Shown here: positions 24,422-34,531 of the stretch, piece by piece
How positions within the stretch are numbered: position 1 is the stretch's first letter
Layout: the number at the start of each line of letters is the position of its first letter
Source: Cephalotrichum gorgonifer
Taxonomy: Eukaryota; Ascomycota; Sordariomycetes; Microascales; Microascaceae
Assembly (NCBI GenBank): GCA_900312665.1
Contig: ONZQ02000011.1
Location: 1,326,459 to 1,390,458 of the forward strand
Length of the DNA stretch: 64,000 nucleotides
Direction: 5' to 3'
The notes under the pieces: model-generated
The model's input: the letters and a program-made list of their open reading frames with translations, nothing else
What the model was told of the DNA's origin: nothing
Database searches by the model: none
Position numbers and translations under genes: made by a program

Positions 24422-24991
24422 ACGCGAAGACCAATGGTAAAGCCTGGGGTAGGTATGACGCCCAGTGCTGGCGGGCGAGGCCCACGAGATGAGGCTTCCA
24501 ACTGATTTGGGGATAATACAGGACGATCCCCAAGCCGTCCCAGGTTGTCCCATTGTACTGGAGGGGAGGCACGGTCCGGTCCGAACCATTATCATCGGTG
24601 CCGATGCACTTTAGCATTATCTTAGATATCCGCTGTTGAATTGAAAGCCGCAGCAAAACACCGAGCCGAGTTGCCTATGTCGCCCTGCCTTTTATATACA
24701 TACACCAATTAAATCCCATGCATTTGGAGCTGTTGAAGTCCCGCCTCTGCTCTCATAGTAAATCCCTCAGACATTCTGAAGCGAAAGCAGCTGGGTCGAA
24801 GCTTGAGAAGATCCAGCTCCTGGGTGCCCAGTGCCGCCCGAAATCGCCCTACCGACACACCGGTGTAACTACCCGCCGTAGAAACCACCCCAATATTACC
24901 ACTTCTTGACAGAGAAGATATCGTCTCACCTCCCTCCTCCGTCTGCAGGTCGAATCCGACTTCGAATCCTTGACGTCAGTGAAGGGGCAGC

Positions 24992-25858
24992 TTACTGCGC
25001 CTTCTTGCTCCTCTTCTTCGTCGCGGCCCGTTCCTTCTCCCTCTCGGCATAAATGCCAGAGGTGAAGGGGTTCTCGTAGCTCAGAGCGATGAGGTACACG
25101 ACCAACACCCACGCCGTGAGGAGCAGGCCCGCCGGCTTCGCGAAGTAGAGCGCAACAGCCAGGAAGCTCATGGTGGACCCGTAGTACATGGGGGCGTCGG
25201 TGATGTTGAAGGGGAAGCCGGTCACCATCTCGTCCATGAGGATTCCACAGTAGTCGCCGAGGAAGGTGCCGGTGATGCCGAGGGCCCAGGTGGAGGAGAG
25301 GACGAGAGTGTTACCGGCGGCAAAGAGGGCGTAGGAGACGAGCTTGACGGCCGGGGTGTCGAGGGCGGGGTGGGCGGGCTGGTCGGCAAGGGCGGACTTG
25401 TAGACGTAGTCGCGGACGAGGCCGAGGGAGAAGATAGTGGCGGCGAGGAAGTAGCACGCGGCCCTCGAGTTTCCGGCGAAAATGCGGGTCAGGATCCTGG
25501 TGCGGTACTCTGTGGGTCTGGTGTTAGATACTGGGGGATGTCGAGGGGGAATCGGAGAGGATCAGGGCGAACCTTGTCTGGCGACGATGCTGTGGCAGGT
25601 GAGTTAGCAATTTGTTGGCAATGGGTTGTGGCCCGCAGCGCTGCGTCGGTCAGGCAGGGAACGGCAACTTACTTCCAGAAGAGCGGGTTGAACATGATCG
25701 AGAAAGCCGATACTTGAAATGTTGTCAGCAGCTATCCCTCTCAAAGCTCCCGTCCTCGCCGGCTATATGAGGCCGGAAGGAGCACCACACCGCCGCTACA
25801 TACTGTAAAGGCTCCTCTGGTCGAGGTCGACAAGGTCAGAGATCGCGAGGGACGCCAT
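24992..25858 (-). CDS. opi3: Phospholipid N-methyltransferase (Opi3/PEMT type), 4 exons
   Basis: Endoplasmic reticulum membrane enzyme using S-adenosylmethionine for the last methylations from phosphatidylethanolamine derivatives to phosphatidylcholine. Exons 25858..25804, 25712..25673, 25589..25573 and 25509..24992 give 630 nt and 209 aa, the family's normal size. The joined N-terminus reads SLYISAFSIMFNPLFWNIVA and then RQEYRTRILTRIF; the C-terminal half has GILMDEMVTGFPFNITDAP and MYYGSTMSFL, strongly diagnostic. Several hydrophobic membrane segments are present, and the C-terminus is Lys/Arg-rich (KKRSKKAQ), which fits ER retention. Exon 3 is only 17 nt. Intron 1 ends TTTCAAG rather than YAG; the alternative TAG upstream is out of phase. 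The gene sits ~650 bp downstream of the thiolase gene on the same strand. Confidence 0.93.
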
Positions 25859-26515
25859 GGCTGCTGATACTGGGAATCGAGACTGGACTGTAACCGTTGG
25901 CAAGCTTCCGGGGGTGGAGGTTCAAAAGAAGGAGTGGTTGGGTTGGAATGCGGATGGGAGGTACGGAGTAGACAAGCTTGGAAACTCATGGAGCCAGCTC
26001 TCTCTTAGAGGTCGTCCCCTCCACAATTCTGTCCCCCACCTCCACAATTTTCCGGTGGCCTATTGTTTTGCCTGAAGCCAACATTCTGGTGGGGAAAGCT
26101 CCGCACGTGATGTCATCTACTCTTTCACATGCATTGGTCCCCCACGCCTGTGTGAGCTGCCATAACTACCGGGGCCAATTTGACGAGGAAAGATGGGCAG
26201 TAGTGGTGATATTGGGGAACGATGTAATGGGTCTGTCTTGACTGCGTTCCTGGGAGAAGTTTGGCTTGTAGGGGTGGAGTCAATGTTGCTACACTGCTGA
26301 CGGATTGTTGTATTGTGGTACAAGTACACACTCCAAAGTCCCGTTCAAGCCGACGGCGCCAGAAGAGGTGAACACTGTAATTACACACCCAGTTTGGTCC
26401 GGGAGGTCATGTTTACAATCATGTTTGATTCATCAGTCTAATTTACAATGTTTGTACGAGGATACCATATTCTGGCATCAAACTCCGGAAACAAAACCCT
26501 GGTCCGCCCGCCCGT
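25859..26515. other. Intergenic region between opi3 and the thiolase gene
   Basis: Upstream region of opi3 and 3' flank of the thiolase gene. Contains short random frames on both strands; no RNA gene, repeat or clear promoter element seen. Confidence 0.5.
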
Positions 26516-28008
26516 CTACTCGGCAACCCACACAGCACTCATGCCCATTCCGGTACCAATGCACATCGACGTGTTGCCGACCTTCTTGCCCGTCCTCTTC
26601 AGCTCGTAGAGCAGAGTCGATACCTGCCTGGCGCCGGTGCACCCAAGGGGGTGCCCGAAGGCGATGGCTCCGCCCTTGGGGTTGATCTTCTCCATGGGGA
26701 TGCCCAACTCGTTAGCACACCAGAGGCACTGGCTGGCGAAAGCCTCGTTGATCTCGTAGATGTCCACATCGTCCCTGCCGATTCCGGCGAGGTCGAGAGC
26801 CTTAGGGATGGCCTTCCAGGGGCCCTGGCCCATGAGAAGGGGAGCGACACCGGCGATCGAGGCGCAGACGAACTTGCCGATGATGGTCTGGCCGAGCCTC
26901 TCGGCCGTAGAACGCTTCATGAGAAGCACGGCCGCGGCACCGTCAGAGATCTGGCTGGCGTTCCCGGCGTGGATGGTTCCATCCTTGGCGAACGCCCCCT
27001 TCATCTTGCCGAGCGACTCGGGAGTCACGCCAGCCCGGACGCCGTCGTCCTTGGCGACGACGATCTCCTTGACCTCACCGGTCTTCGGGTCCTCCCACTT
27101 AACCTTGAGAGGGACAATCTCCTCGTCAAATAGGCCTTGCTCCTGAGCCTTGGTGGCCTTGGCGTACGAGTTGGCAGCGAAGGCGTCTTGTGACTGGCGG
27201 GTGATACCGAGATCCTTCGCCATGGCCTCGGAGAGGACACCCATGGGGACCTTGCAGTTTGCCGCCTCCTTGTGGTTCTCAAGAAGGGGGGAGAATTCCG
27301 TTACGGCAGCCGGGCTACGCGAGGGGGGTGCCAGGTTAGTAAAGTAGAATTCAGAGCAAAACATGTGCCTAGAGAAGAGGGAGGAGGGCAACTCACCCGT
27401 ATTGCGTGCTCATACTCTCGACACCAGCACCAATGCCAACCTCGATCATGCCAGCCTTGATCTGGTTGGCGATATCAACACAAGCCTGCAGGCCGGAGGA
27501 GCACTGCCTGTTCAGAGAACGCACGGCCGCCGTGTCAGGAATGCCGGCAGCCAAGCTGGCGGCGCGCATCTCCGTCGCGCCACCGCCAGGGGCGAGGACC
27601 GTTCCGACCGCGATATCCTCAATATTGGAGGGGTCGATCCCGGAACGGGCGATGATGGCAGAGAGGACGCCGACAACGAGGTCCGCCGCGGCGGTGTCCT
27701 TGAAACCTCCCCTGCCACCCTTGGTGAAGGCGGTCCTGCAGCACGCGGTTACGACGACCTAGTGAGGGACGGTGGTTAGAACTGGGAACTGGGGTAAGGC
27801 GAAGACCCATGAGGGAAGACAACGGGGGTATATGGGGCTCGTACATCGTCGGGGTTCTTCTGGAGGATCTTCTCCCGGCCGGCGGGGCTCGACTTGCCAG
27901 TAAGCTGGCTGGAGATCTGCGACAACCTGTCCATAGCTGGGAGGAGGACATGTTAGATCCAGTATTCTTTGGGGAGCAAAACGTGGCACTCGTCGACTTA
28001 CCGCCCAT
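26516..28008 (-). CDS. Peroxisomal 3-ketoacyl-CoA thiolase with PTS2, 4 exons
   Basis: Catalyses the last step of fatty acid beta-oxidation: thiolytic cleavage of 3-ketoacyl-CoA to acetyl-CoA. Exons 28008..28002, 27936..27845, 27758..27397 and 27314..26516 give 1260 nt and 419 aa. After splicing the N-terminus is MGAMDRLSQISSQL, and residues 6-14 (RLSQISSQL) fit the PTS2 peroxisomal signal R-L-x5-Q-L. Catalytic residues are visible: Cys119 in NRQCSSGLQ, NEAFASQ, His375 in GGAIAFGHPLG and Cys405 in CIGTGMG. The first coding exon is only 7 nt (ATG GGC G); without it the PTS2 would be missed. Introns end CAG, TAG and TAG. The PTS2 favours a peroxisomal enzyme over a cytosolic acetoacetyl-CoA thiolase. 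Confidence 0.93.
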
Positions 28009-28644
28009 TTTGTGAATTATCAGAGCTTGTCGAAGAGAGGGTAGGTACGAGTAGTGTGGGTGGGCGTGAGGGTGATGTTGTAAAACTGGTAAAGAGATCG
28101 AGGTATCGTGGACTTTCCGGATGAAGTGAGGTAGGTAGTTTGAGTAATGGGGAAAGAAAAGGAGACGAGGTTTCTCTCTTAAGAAGCTAGCTGACGAGTT
28201 TAAAAGTTACCTCGGATGTTTGGTAATTCAAGGTAGAGTGAGCATCAGCCGGCGAGGGGGAGCAGTGCGAGACCGAGGAGCAGATGCGCCGGGGGGTGGT
28301 GTGGAATGGTCGTGGCGCTGATGTCAGCGGGCATAATACTAGCAAGTGCTACGAGCTGCCGAGGCAACTTTTGGACCGCCGGATTTGGGGTAAAGGACCG
28401 AAGCTCGGCGCCAAGAATTTCAGAAGCTAGGTAGCTACCCCACATCCCTCCGTTCACATGCAAATCCGGGAGTCTTGCTTGTACTTTGCGACTGCCCGAG
28501 TCACAACATGAATGGCCGCCACGCCACCTCGTGAAAGGGCGAGCGAGTGTGGGTTACTCCATGCTACCGGCGTTTTATTTTCATTATTTGCGGGGTCCCC
28601 AGATAATGGACACGAAGCAAAAGCGATACATGCTCAGTAATCGA
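28009..28644. other. Intergenic region between thiolase and ornithine cyclodeaminase genes
   Basis: About 640 bp holding the thiolase promoter and the 3' flank of the upstream gene, both on the minus strand. Nothing else can be supported; I did not recognise a fatty-acid-responsive element with certainty. Confidence 0.45.
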
Positions 28645-29990
28645 TCATGCCGTATCCACCGAGTCGAATCCCTCAATTTGGGTGCCCAGTCCCAGCTCGG
28701 CAGTAAGATCTATCAGGTGCGTGCTAGCCACGAGATCCATCAACCCAAGTCCCACGCACTTAAAAACGACATTACCCTCCGCCAGCCATCGCGCCCTTGC
28801 CTCTCCACCCTTCGTCTCGCTGGCGGGGTCGTGGAGCGTCACCATTTCACCGAATCTGGTCTCTCTGTAAGCCTGGGTGCACATGGATTTGGACAGGGCC
28901 ACAATACAAGAAACAAAACTTACTCGATAAGTTGGCTCGCCGGGATATTCGCCTGTATGATCTCCCCAGCTTCGGTAATAACACCATGGATCGTGTCCGC
29001 GACGATAGAACCCCAGTTCACGGGGTCGCCCGGAGTCGCGCCCGTCGCCTGGAGTAGGAGTTTCTCTGGTAGCTCTCGCATGTGGGGGGTGTAGCTACCC
29101 ACCGCCGCGATCAGCCTCGTCTTCTTCCTCCCCTCCTCAGAGGTAAGAAGGTCGCCGCTGAAAAGGTCCACCGTCGAGGGGGTGCAGCAGATGATCACGT
29201 CGGCGCCCAACAGGCTCTGCGCCGTGCGGGAGTCGTAGTCCTCGTCGCCCGGAGCCAAGACCTCCATATCCGTAGATGTCCAGCCCTCGCGAGACTTCAC
29301 GTCCGGCGAGATCTTGGCCAGGCTGTCAATCATATCCGCGGCGCTCTTCCGGCTGCGGTTGATAGCGGTGACGTTCCGGATTGTAGCTCCCTTCAGCAGC
29401 AGGGCCTGCCGCAGGTGCCAGTAGGCCTGCTTCCCGGCGCCGAAGACCACGACGTTCTCGACGCGGCTCCGTAGCCGGGTCAGGCACGACGTCGCGAGGG
29501 CCGTGCGGAAGGCCGTCAGGGCCCCGGCGTGCAGGAAGCCCTTGGGGCTCCCGTCGGGCGCGAAGACCGTTACGGCGCCGGTGGGTCGGATAACGGGCCG
29601 CGGCTCGTCCCCGGCTTTCTCCCCGTCTTTTGCGGGGGTGCTGAGCGTCACGACTGCAGATCCGATAGGTCAGCAGCACGATCTACTTGGGGGCCGGGGT
29701 AAATGACCCCTCCCACTGAAGAAGAGAATCAAAAAAAATGGCGTACCCTTAACTCCCATGCCAGTTGGACCGATTGACGGCATGAAGAGCGAAGTCGCAC
29801 CCGTCTTGGGGTTGCTGTAGTGGATCCGTGGCGGCTGGTAATAGGCTCCATTCCCGCCGGCCTCCGCGTCTGTGGAATACTCGTGGAGCGCCTTGGTTAG
29901 AGCGGCCTGGAAGCCGTGAAACTGTTCTAGAGTCAAGTTATCCAGCACGGATTTAACTTGGTCGTTGGTTAACACTGTCAGGGTCGACAT
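28645..29990 (-). CDS. Ornithine cyclodeaminase / mu-crystallin family protein, 3 exons
   Basis: NAD(P)-dependent Rossmann protein of the OCD/mu-crystallin family; members include ornithine cyclodeaminase (ornithine to proline), ketimine reductases and other amino acid enzymes. Exons 29990..29747, 29653..28924 and 28864..28645 give 1194 nt and 397 aa. The segments TGMGVKVVTLSTPA, GALTAFRTALATSCL, the dinucleotide-binding VVVFGAGKQAYWHLRQALL (~149-167) and NWGSIVADTIHGVITEAGEI are characteristic, as is the final VVFKCVGLGLMDLVAST. Introns end GCAG and ACAG. It lacks an obvious targeting signal. The substrate cannot be read from sequence; true ornithine cyclodeaminase activity is only one option. 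The gene is divergent from TVP18 across 1.4 kb. Confidence 0.88.
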
Positions 29991-31429
29991 GATGGGCAAC
30001 AGGCTTCCTTGTATTTAAACAGAAATTCAGAAAAGAAAAAGGTTGGCAACCTCAGCTTCCCTGTGATTTTTCCCCTTGGTTTTATGAGAATGCAATTATA
30101 AGAACGCGGTAGACAAGAAGCAGGAGTATGGCAGCTTCAACACGTTGTCTAGGTGTACTTATAGAAAGCCGATGAGAAGCTTCTCCGCAGGTCATCTCCG
30201 CAGGCCCCCTCTGGCTGCTCCGTTGTCGGGTGTCTCTCTCCCCACTCCCTTGGAACTAGAGCGCGCGAGTGCGCTTAGCGGACCTCGAAATCCGACCGCC
30301 GATGCAAACCGGCGAGGCCAACGGATGGGGCCGCGAGCGTTTAATCATATCCGGACGAGTATTATCTCGATTATAATGGCAAATGTTATCATACTTCGGC
30401 CCGGTCCACACTCAGTTCAGTCTTAGCACTTGTGCTCGTATGAACGCCATCCCCAGAGGCACCACAGCCACACATTGCTCCCAAATCTGGCTGCCTGGGG
30501 TCATTCGTAACACTGTCGTCGTCAGCTTCTCCAGCGCCGGTCCTGGTGGAAAATGATAAAAAGAGGGGTGAGTTCGGGCAAAGGCCTTCGAGAACTGATC
30601 AACGGCGCATCACCTTACGAGATCCAAACACTCGCTCGTGTACTATCTGAAACTTGTTTCGAAAGAAGAAAGAGTGGGAAATAGGTTCAAAACGCCCCCC
30701 GGGAACTTCCACCATCTGCGCCAAGAGCCCGAACGAAGACGGACACTCTAAAACGGGCTAACAGCGTTCCCGCTCGACAAAAAAAGGGTGAAAGAGATTA
30801 GGTCTGGCTTGCGTTGCATCGAACTGTTCATCGATACTGCCAAGTCCGGATTCCAGGTATGTCCTTACAGAGGGAATCATTCCTGGAGCGTTTCTTTGTT
30901 GGGGGGGGGAAGGATGAATTACAAAGTCGAGCCGGAGACTCTTGGCTAATTGAACTTGGCTGACAGGTATCCAGGACCTATACCTAAACCATCAATCCGT
31001 GCAAACCGGCCATGGAATTTGCTAGAACCTTTGTATAGTGTACATTTGACAGGGGTATAAAAACCCCACTTATTTCACCAGCCTCGCATCTCGGGGTCCA
31101 CAACGAGAAAGTGGCTACGTACCACTTTGCGACGTCCTCATCGACCACCTCAGCCATCCCCAGCAACGAACATCACCTCACCATCGCCATCCCCATAAAA
31201 CACACACAACGCCTCAACCACCAGCGACATACACGACGTAAATTCGGATATCATAAGCTAGGCGCCGCCTCCCACATTACACCCGCCTTGCCGACGAAGC
31301 CGCACTCCCGCCCCTTCGATTAACGATACACTGAGCTGCCGTGGGACGAATACCCCCCGATCCGAGCTCGAAGTCTCCTGAAACTGCCACCACTCTGTTG
31401 GGTATCCATCGCCAACCCGACCGCCCAAG
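29991..31429. other. Intergenic region between OCD and TVP18 genes
   Basis: 1.4 kb between two divergent genes. Frames such as 30145..30426 have no recognisable content. An AT-to-GC shift occurs near 31.1 kb, close to the TVP18 start, with a CA/CC-rich pyrimidine-leaning leader typical of fungal 5' UTRs. Confidence 0.45.
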
Positions 31430-32234
31430 ATGACTCTCAAGGAGGAATTCGCGACGAGGAATTTCAGTACGTCCTTAAGCCTGGCTTCGGTATCGAGAGC
31501 TGTAAGCAGCTGGTCGGTGGCGTCGGCGTGCTAACCATCTTTGCCCTTAGGTATCTACGGTCAATGGTAAGAACCGGTGATGAATACTTCACTTTCGTCC
31601 CCCCGCTGGCGAAGACTCCTTCCTGCGATCGAGAACGATGATGCCGCATACTGCTCGGATGCACCTTCGACGGCTTTTACACATGATTCGTACCTCTAGA
31701 CTCGTCGATGCCTGGTCGCGGAAGGCCGGAAACGCGGGACTCGCATACTAACAAGCTGTCGGTAGGACCGGGATTCTGGCTATGATCCTATTGTTCGCGC
31801 TAGGAATCGCCAACATCTTCACGTTTAACGTCGTGATCATCATCTTCTGTGCTCTCGCTTTGTTCGTACCGGCCCCTTCCTCTCCCCATCTCCATAGATC
31901 GCACAATGCTGACTCTCGCATGCGCCCTTCTAGTGTATCCGCCTTCGTCATCGTCTTTATCGAGATACCCCTGCTGCTCCGAATTTGCCCCACGTCCGCC
32001 ACCTTCGATGCCGCGATCCGCAAGATCTCGACCAACTATACCCGCGCCCTCGCGTACGCCGTCATGGGCACCGTACAATTCCTCAGCATCATCGGGAGAC
32101 CCACCAGCCTGATCGCCGGCGCTGTCGTCCTCATCATTGCAGCGCTCTTTTACGCCCTCGCGGGCATCAAGGGACAGGCCTTCGTGGGTAGCAAGACGCT
32201 CGGCGGCCAGGGGGTTGCGCAGATGATAGTATGA
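31430..32234 (+). CDS. TVP18: Golgi membrane protein TVP18, 4 exons
   Basis: Small tetra-spanning Golgi membrane protein thought to act in vesicular trafficking. Exons 31430..31466, 31551..31566, 31766..31861 and 31934..32234 give 450 nt and 149 aa, the usual length. The product starts MTLKEEFATRNFSIYGQWTG and contains IEIPLLLRICPTS and KGQAFVGSKTLGGQGVAQM, close to the fungal TVP18 consensus, with four hydrophobic stretches. Exon 2 is a 16-nt microexon. The intron before exon 3 has a perfect TACTAAC branch site. The last intron (31862..31933) uses a GTTCGT donor; skipping it would keep the frame but insert 24 hydrophilic residues, so retention could be tolerated by frame yet would disrupt a membrane helix. 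Confidence 0.93.
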
Positions 32235-34531
32235 TGAGGCGGTAGCTGGTCTTATTCGCGGTGTCCCTCACGGGGGGCCGAAACCACCCGACCGAGGAGA
32301 GTTACGCGAAAGGAGATGGAAGCCATGGTATTCGCAGAGAAGTTGGGTTCTTGCGGATCATTCAGTGGATATCGTGTACGTGAGGGCCTCCATGTATGAG
32401 CTCGAGGCGACTCAGTACGCCCAGGAAAGAGTTCGGTGGGCGTATTACACTCTTTGGGGTGTATTCTTCAGATGTCAACGACGAAAAGTAAACGAACTCG
32501 CATCAGTCAGCTAGGGATATGGATTTTTTTGGCGTCCGGTCCTTTGAATTGGTCTCTATTAGTTCTAGGGCGGAAGGGAAGAGTGATCGAGATCGAGATC
32601 GAGATCGAGATCGAGGGTGACTCGCATTCTTCTTGGTTTCTAAGTCAATGCTATTATTGCTTTAGATGTAAGGGTTGGGATAGGGGGGACTTCACTAGTC
32701 TGTGTTATGAATTCATCATTGCCTCCTCTTTTTTATTCTACGAGCACTGTTAGTAGAGTCGACCTCGATACGGCGGTATGCATGTTCGCCACCATTCCCC
32801 TTTCCCGCAAGTGCCTGCCGTTGACAAGGACACCACAGTAAACCTGCAGTAGAAAATCTCTTTGGAATATCGTGACCACCTCAAAATAGATGCATTCCGG
32901 GCACGGGACCGTACCACGAGCAGGTACATCTCCACTCATCGGAGACGCCATGGCCTTCCTGCAGAAGTGGAGATACAGGTTGCGTTGTCAGTCCCCATGA
33001 CTTGACAGCTTCGGATGGGCTTGTCGAACCTGATAGCTGGGAGCCATTCGAAGACGCCCACTTTTGCGCCACAGCTCGCCCTGGTTGGCGGGCTGTCCGT
33101 CGCACAGGGGCGGAGTGGGGACTATGACTGGGTGGGCTCTGATGCGGGGCAGGTCACGCAGGGCGTCCAGCTTTTCCCCCAAGGCTTCTTTTGTAGTGTA
33201 CTTGTGCATTACTCGTGTACTTCACAGGGCGATCCTACATTCCTTGCATGAGCGGTAATAATATCGGACTGCTGCGATTGGAGATCAGTAATGCTGGGGC
33301 TCGCGCAAGTTCAAGTGCATCGAAGTCATGCAAGAAGAAGGTGCAGCTCGTCTCAGAAACAGAGCTCGTCCGTCTCTCAGGTCTACAGAGGGAGCCGCAG
33401 CCGAAGACAGCGGGTGACATCGGATAGGAAGACGGCCAAGCCGATGTTTCCCCGTACCGTGCCCCCTGTCCTTCAACGAATAAGGGACAAGGTATTGTCA
33501 GGATGCATCCATAAAAAAACTGGTGATACATTCAATACTTCAGCACGCACTCACTGGACGCGCAAGCACCCAATTGGGACAGGGCGGCATTTAATGAAGG
33601 TCCAGCCGCTGACTCCGGCGATTGCCAACATCAGCGTCAGTCAGGGCCGGACACGAAACACCTATCGGGGCAAGGTGCGCTCAATGTATCTAATAGTCCG
33701 TGACCTCAATTGATACATCCAAATACGGGTACGAGTACAAGTACCTATGGAATCAGCATGTGTGGCCTAAGCTTCATGTACGTGATACTCTAGGTGAGGG
33801 TGCGTCACGACGCATAATGCATAGTAACTGGTACCGGTACGTAGTCAGAGCGCCCCTCCAACTCAGCTCAGGAGTCAAGAGCGATGGAGTATAAGTCGAG
33901 GCGGTTGCCCCTCGCCGACACGAAGTGTAATTCAGCACTAAACCAGGCTAGACATTGGCTCTCACGCTACTCTGCTTGTTCGGAGTAAATGCCACAATAA
34001 CCCACTCGGGCCAGAGGTAAGTGTCGTCATTCATCACACCAATTATCCTCATTGATCCAAGTATTGCTTTGTCCCTGTCCCGTCCCAGGCTATATCCGTC
34101 AAGAAGGCGCTCCCTCCCCTTACCCTTGCTTTTCCCCCCCAAGACGGCCCAAGCACATGGCAATCCGAAGCTTATCAGCTTGCGTTACTCTTTATCGCTT
34201 ATCTTGACGATACGGTCTAATCTGTACGTACAAGCGAACAGAGTATGATCCATCCTCACCAATTGCATCTTTCAACCACCCCTTTCGTCGACCGACGACG
34301 CCCGCTGCTCACCGCAATTCCCTGTGTCTAAATTGTCCGCATTGCCGGCTAACCTTCTCAAGTTTCTTATCTCATTCCTCGACCTTAGCATTGTACAAAG
34401 CAAACGCGGCACCCGTGCCCATTCCACAACATTGAACTAGCTCCACGAGCACCCCAAGCCCATCCAGCTTTACTTGTGTTTTACCACATCATCGATTTGT
34501 TTTGAGTTCGGGTTCAGCCGCAGCCGGCAGT
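32235..34531. other. 2.3 kb intergenic region between TVP18 and AIM21
   Basis: No supported gene. Minus-strand frames at 33.0-33.5 kb read in pieces and could be an old gene, but I recognise no family. A hexanucleotide microsatellite lies at 32585..32614. The last ~250 bp before 34532 are pyrimidine-rich, as expected for the AIM21 5' UTR. Confidence 0.45.
32585..32614. repeat. Microsatellite (GATCGA)5
   Basis: Five perfect copies of the hexamer GATCGA in tandem, in non-coding DNA ~350 bp past the TVP18 stop. Confidence 0.95.

Larger units (their letters stand above)
4221..24991. other. ~20 kb gene-poor block of decayed sequence
   Basis: No reading frame here forms an intact, recognisable gene on either strand. 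Frames are short and broken by stops. Composition is visibly more AT-rich than the flanking exons, with AT-rich patches at about 10.0-10.4 kb and 13.9-14.5 kb and GC-rich islands at 4.68-5.05 kb and 14.78-15.1 kb. Fragments I could name (helicase, gypsy RNase H, F-box, methyltransferase motif) and repeats are listed separately. The remainder shows nothing I can support. Such a block between housekeeping genes is typical of a transposon-derived island in a filamentous fungus; formal RIP indices were not computed. Confidence 0.7.

Noticed and set aside
24992..29990. Functional cluster of opi3, thiolase and OCD genes
   Set aside because: Same strand but separated by 640-660 bp promoters, and their pathways are unrelated; co-location looks incidental.
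32733..33531. Possible multi-exon gene on the minus strand between TVP18 and AIM21
   Set aside because: Short frames cannot be connected through convincing splice sites, and no family recognised.
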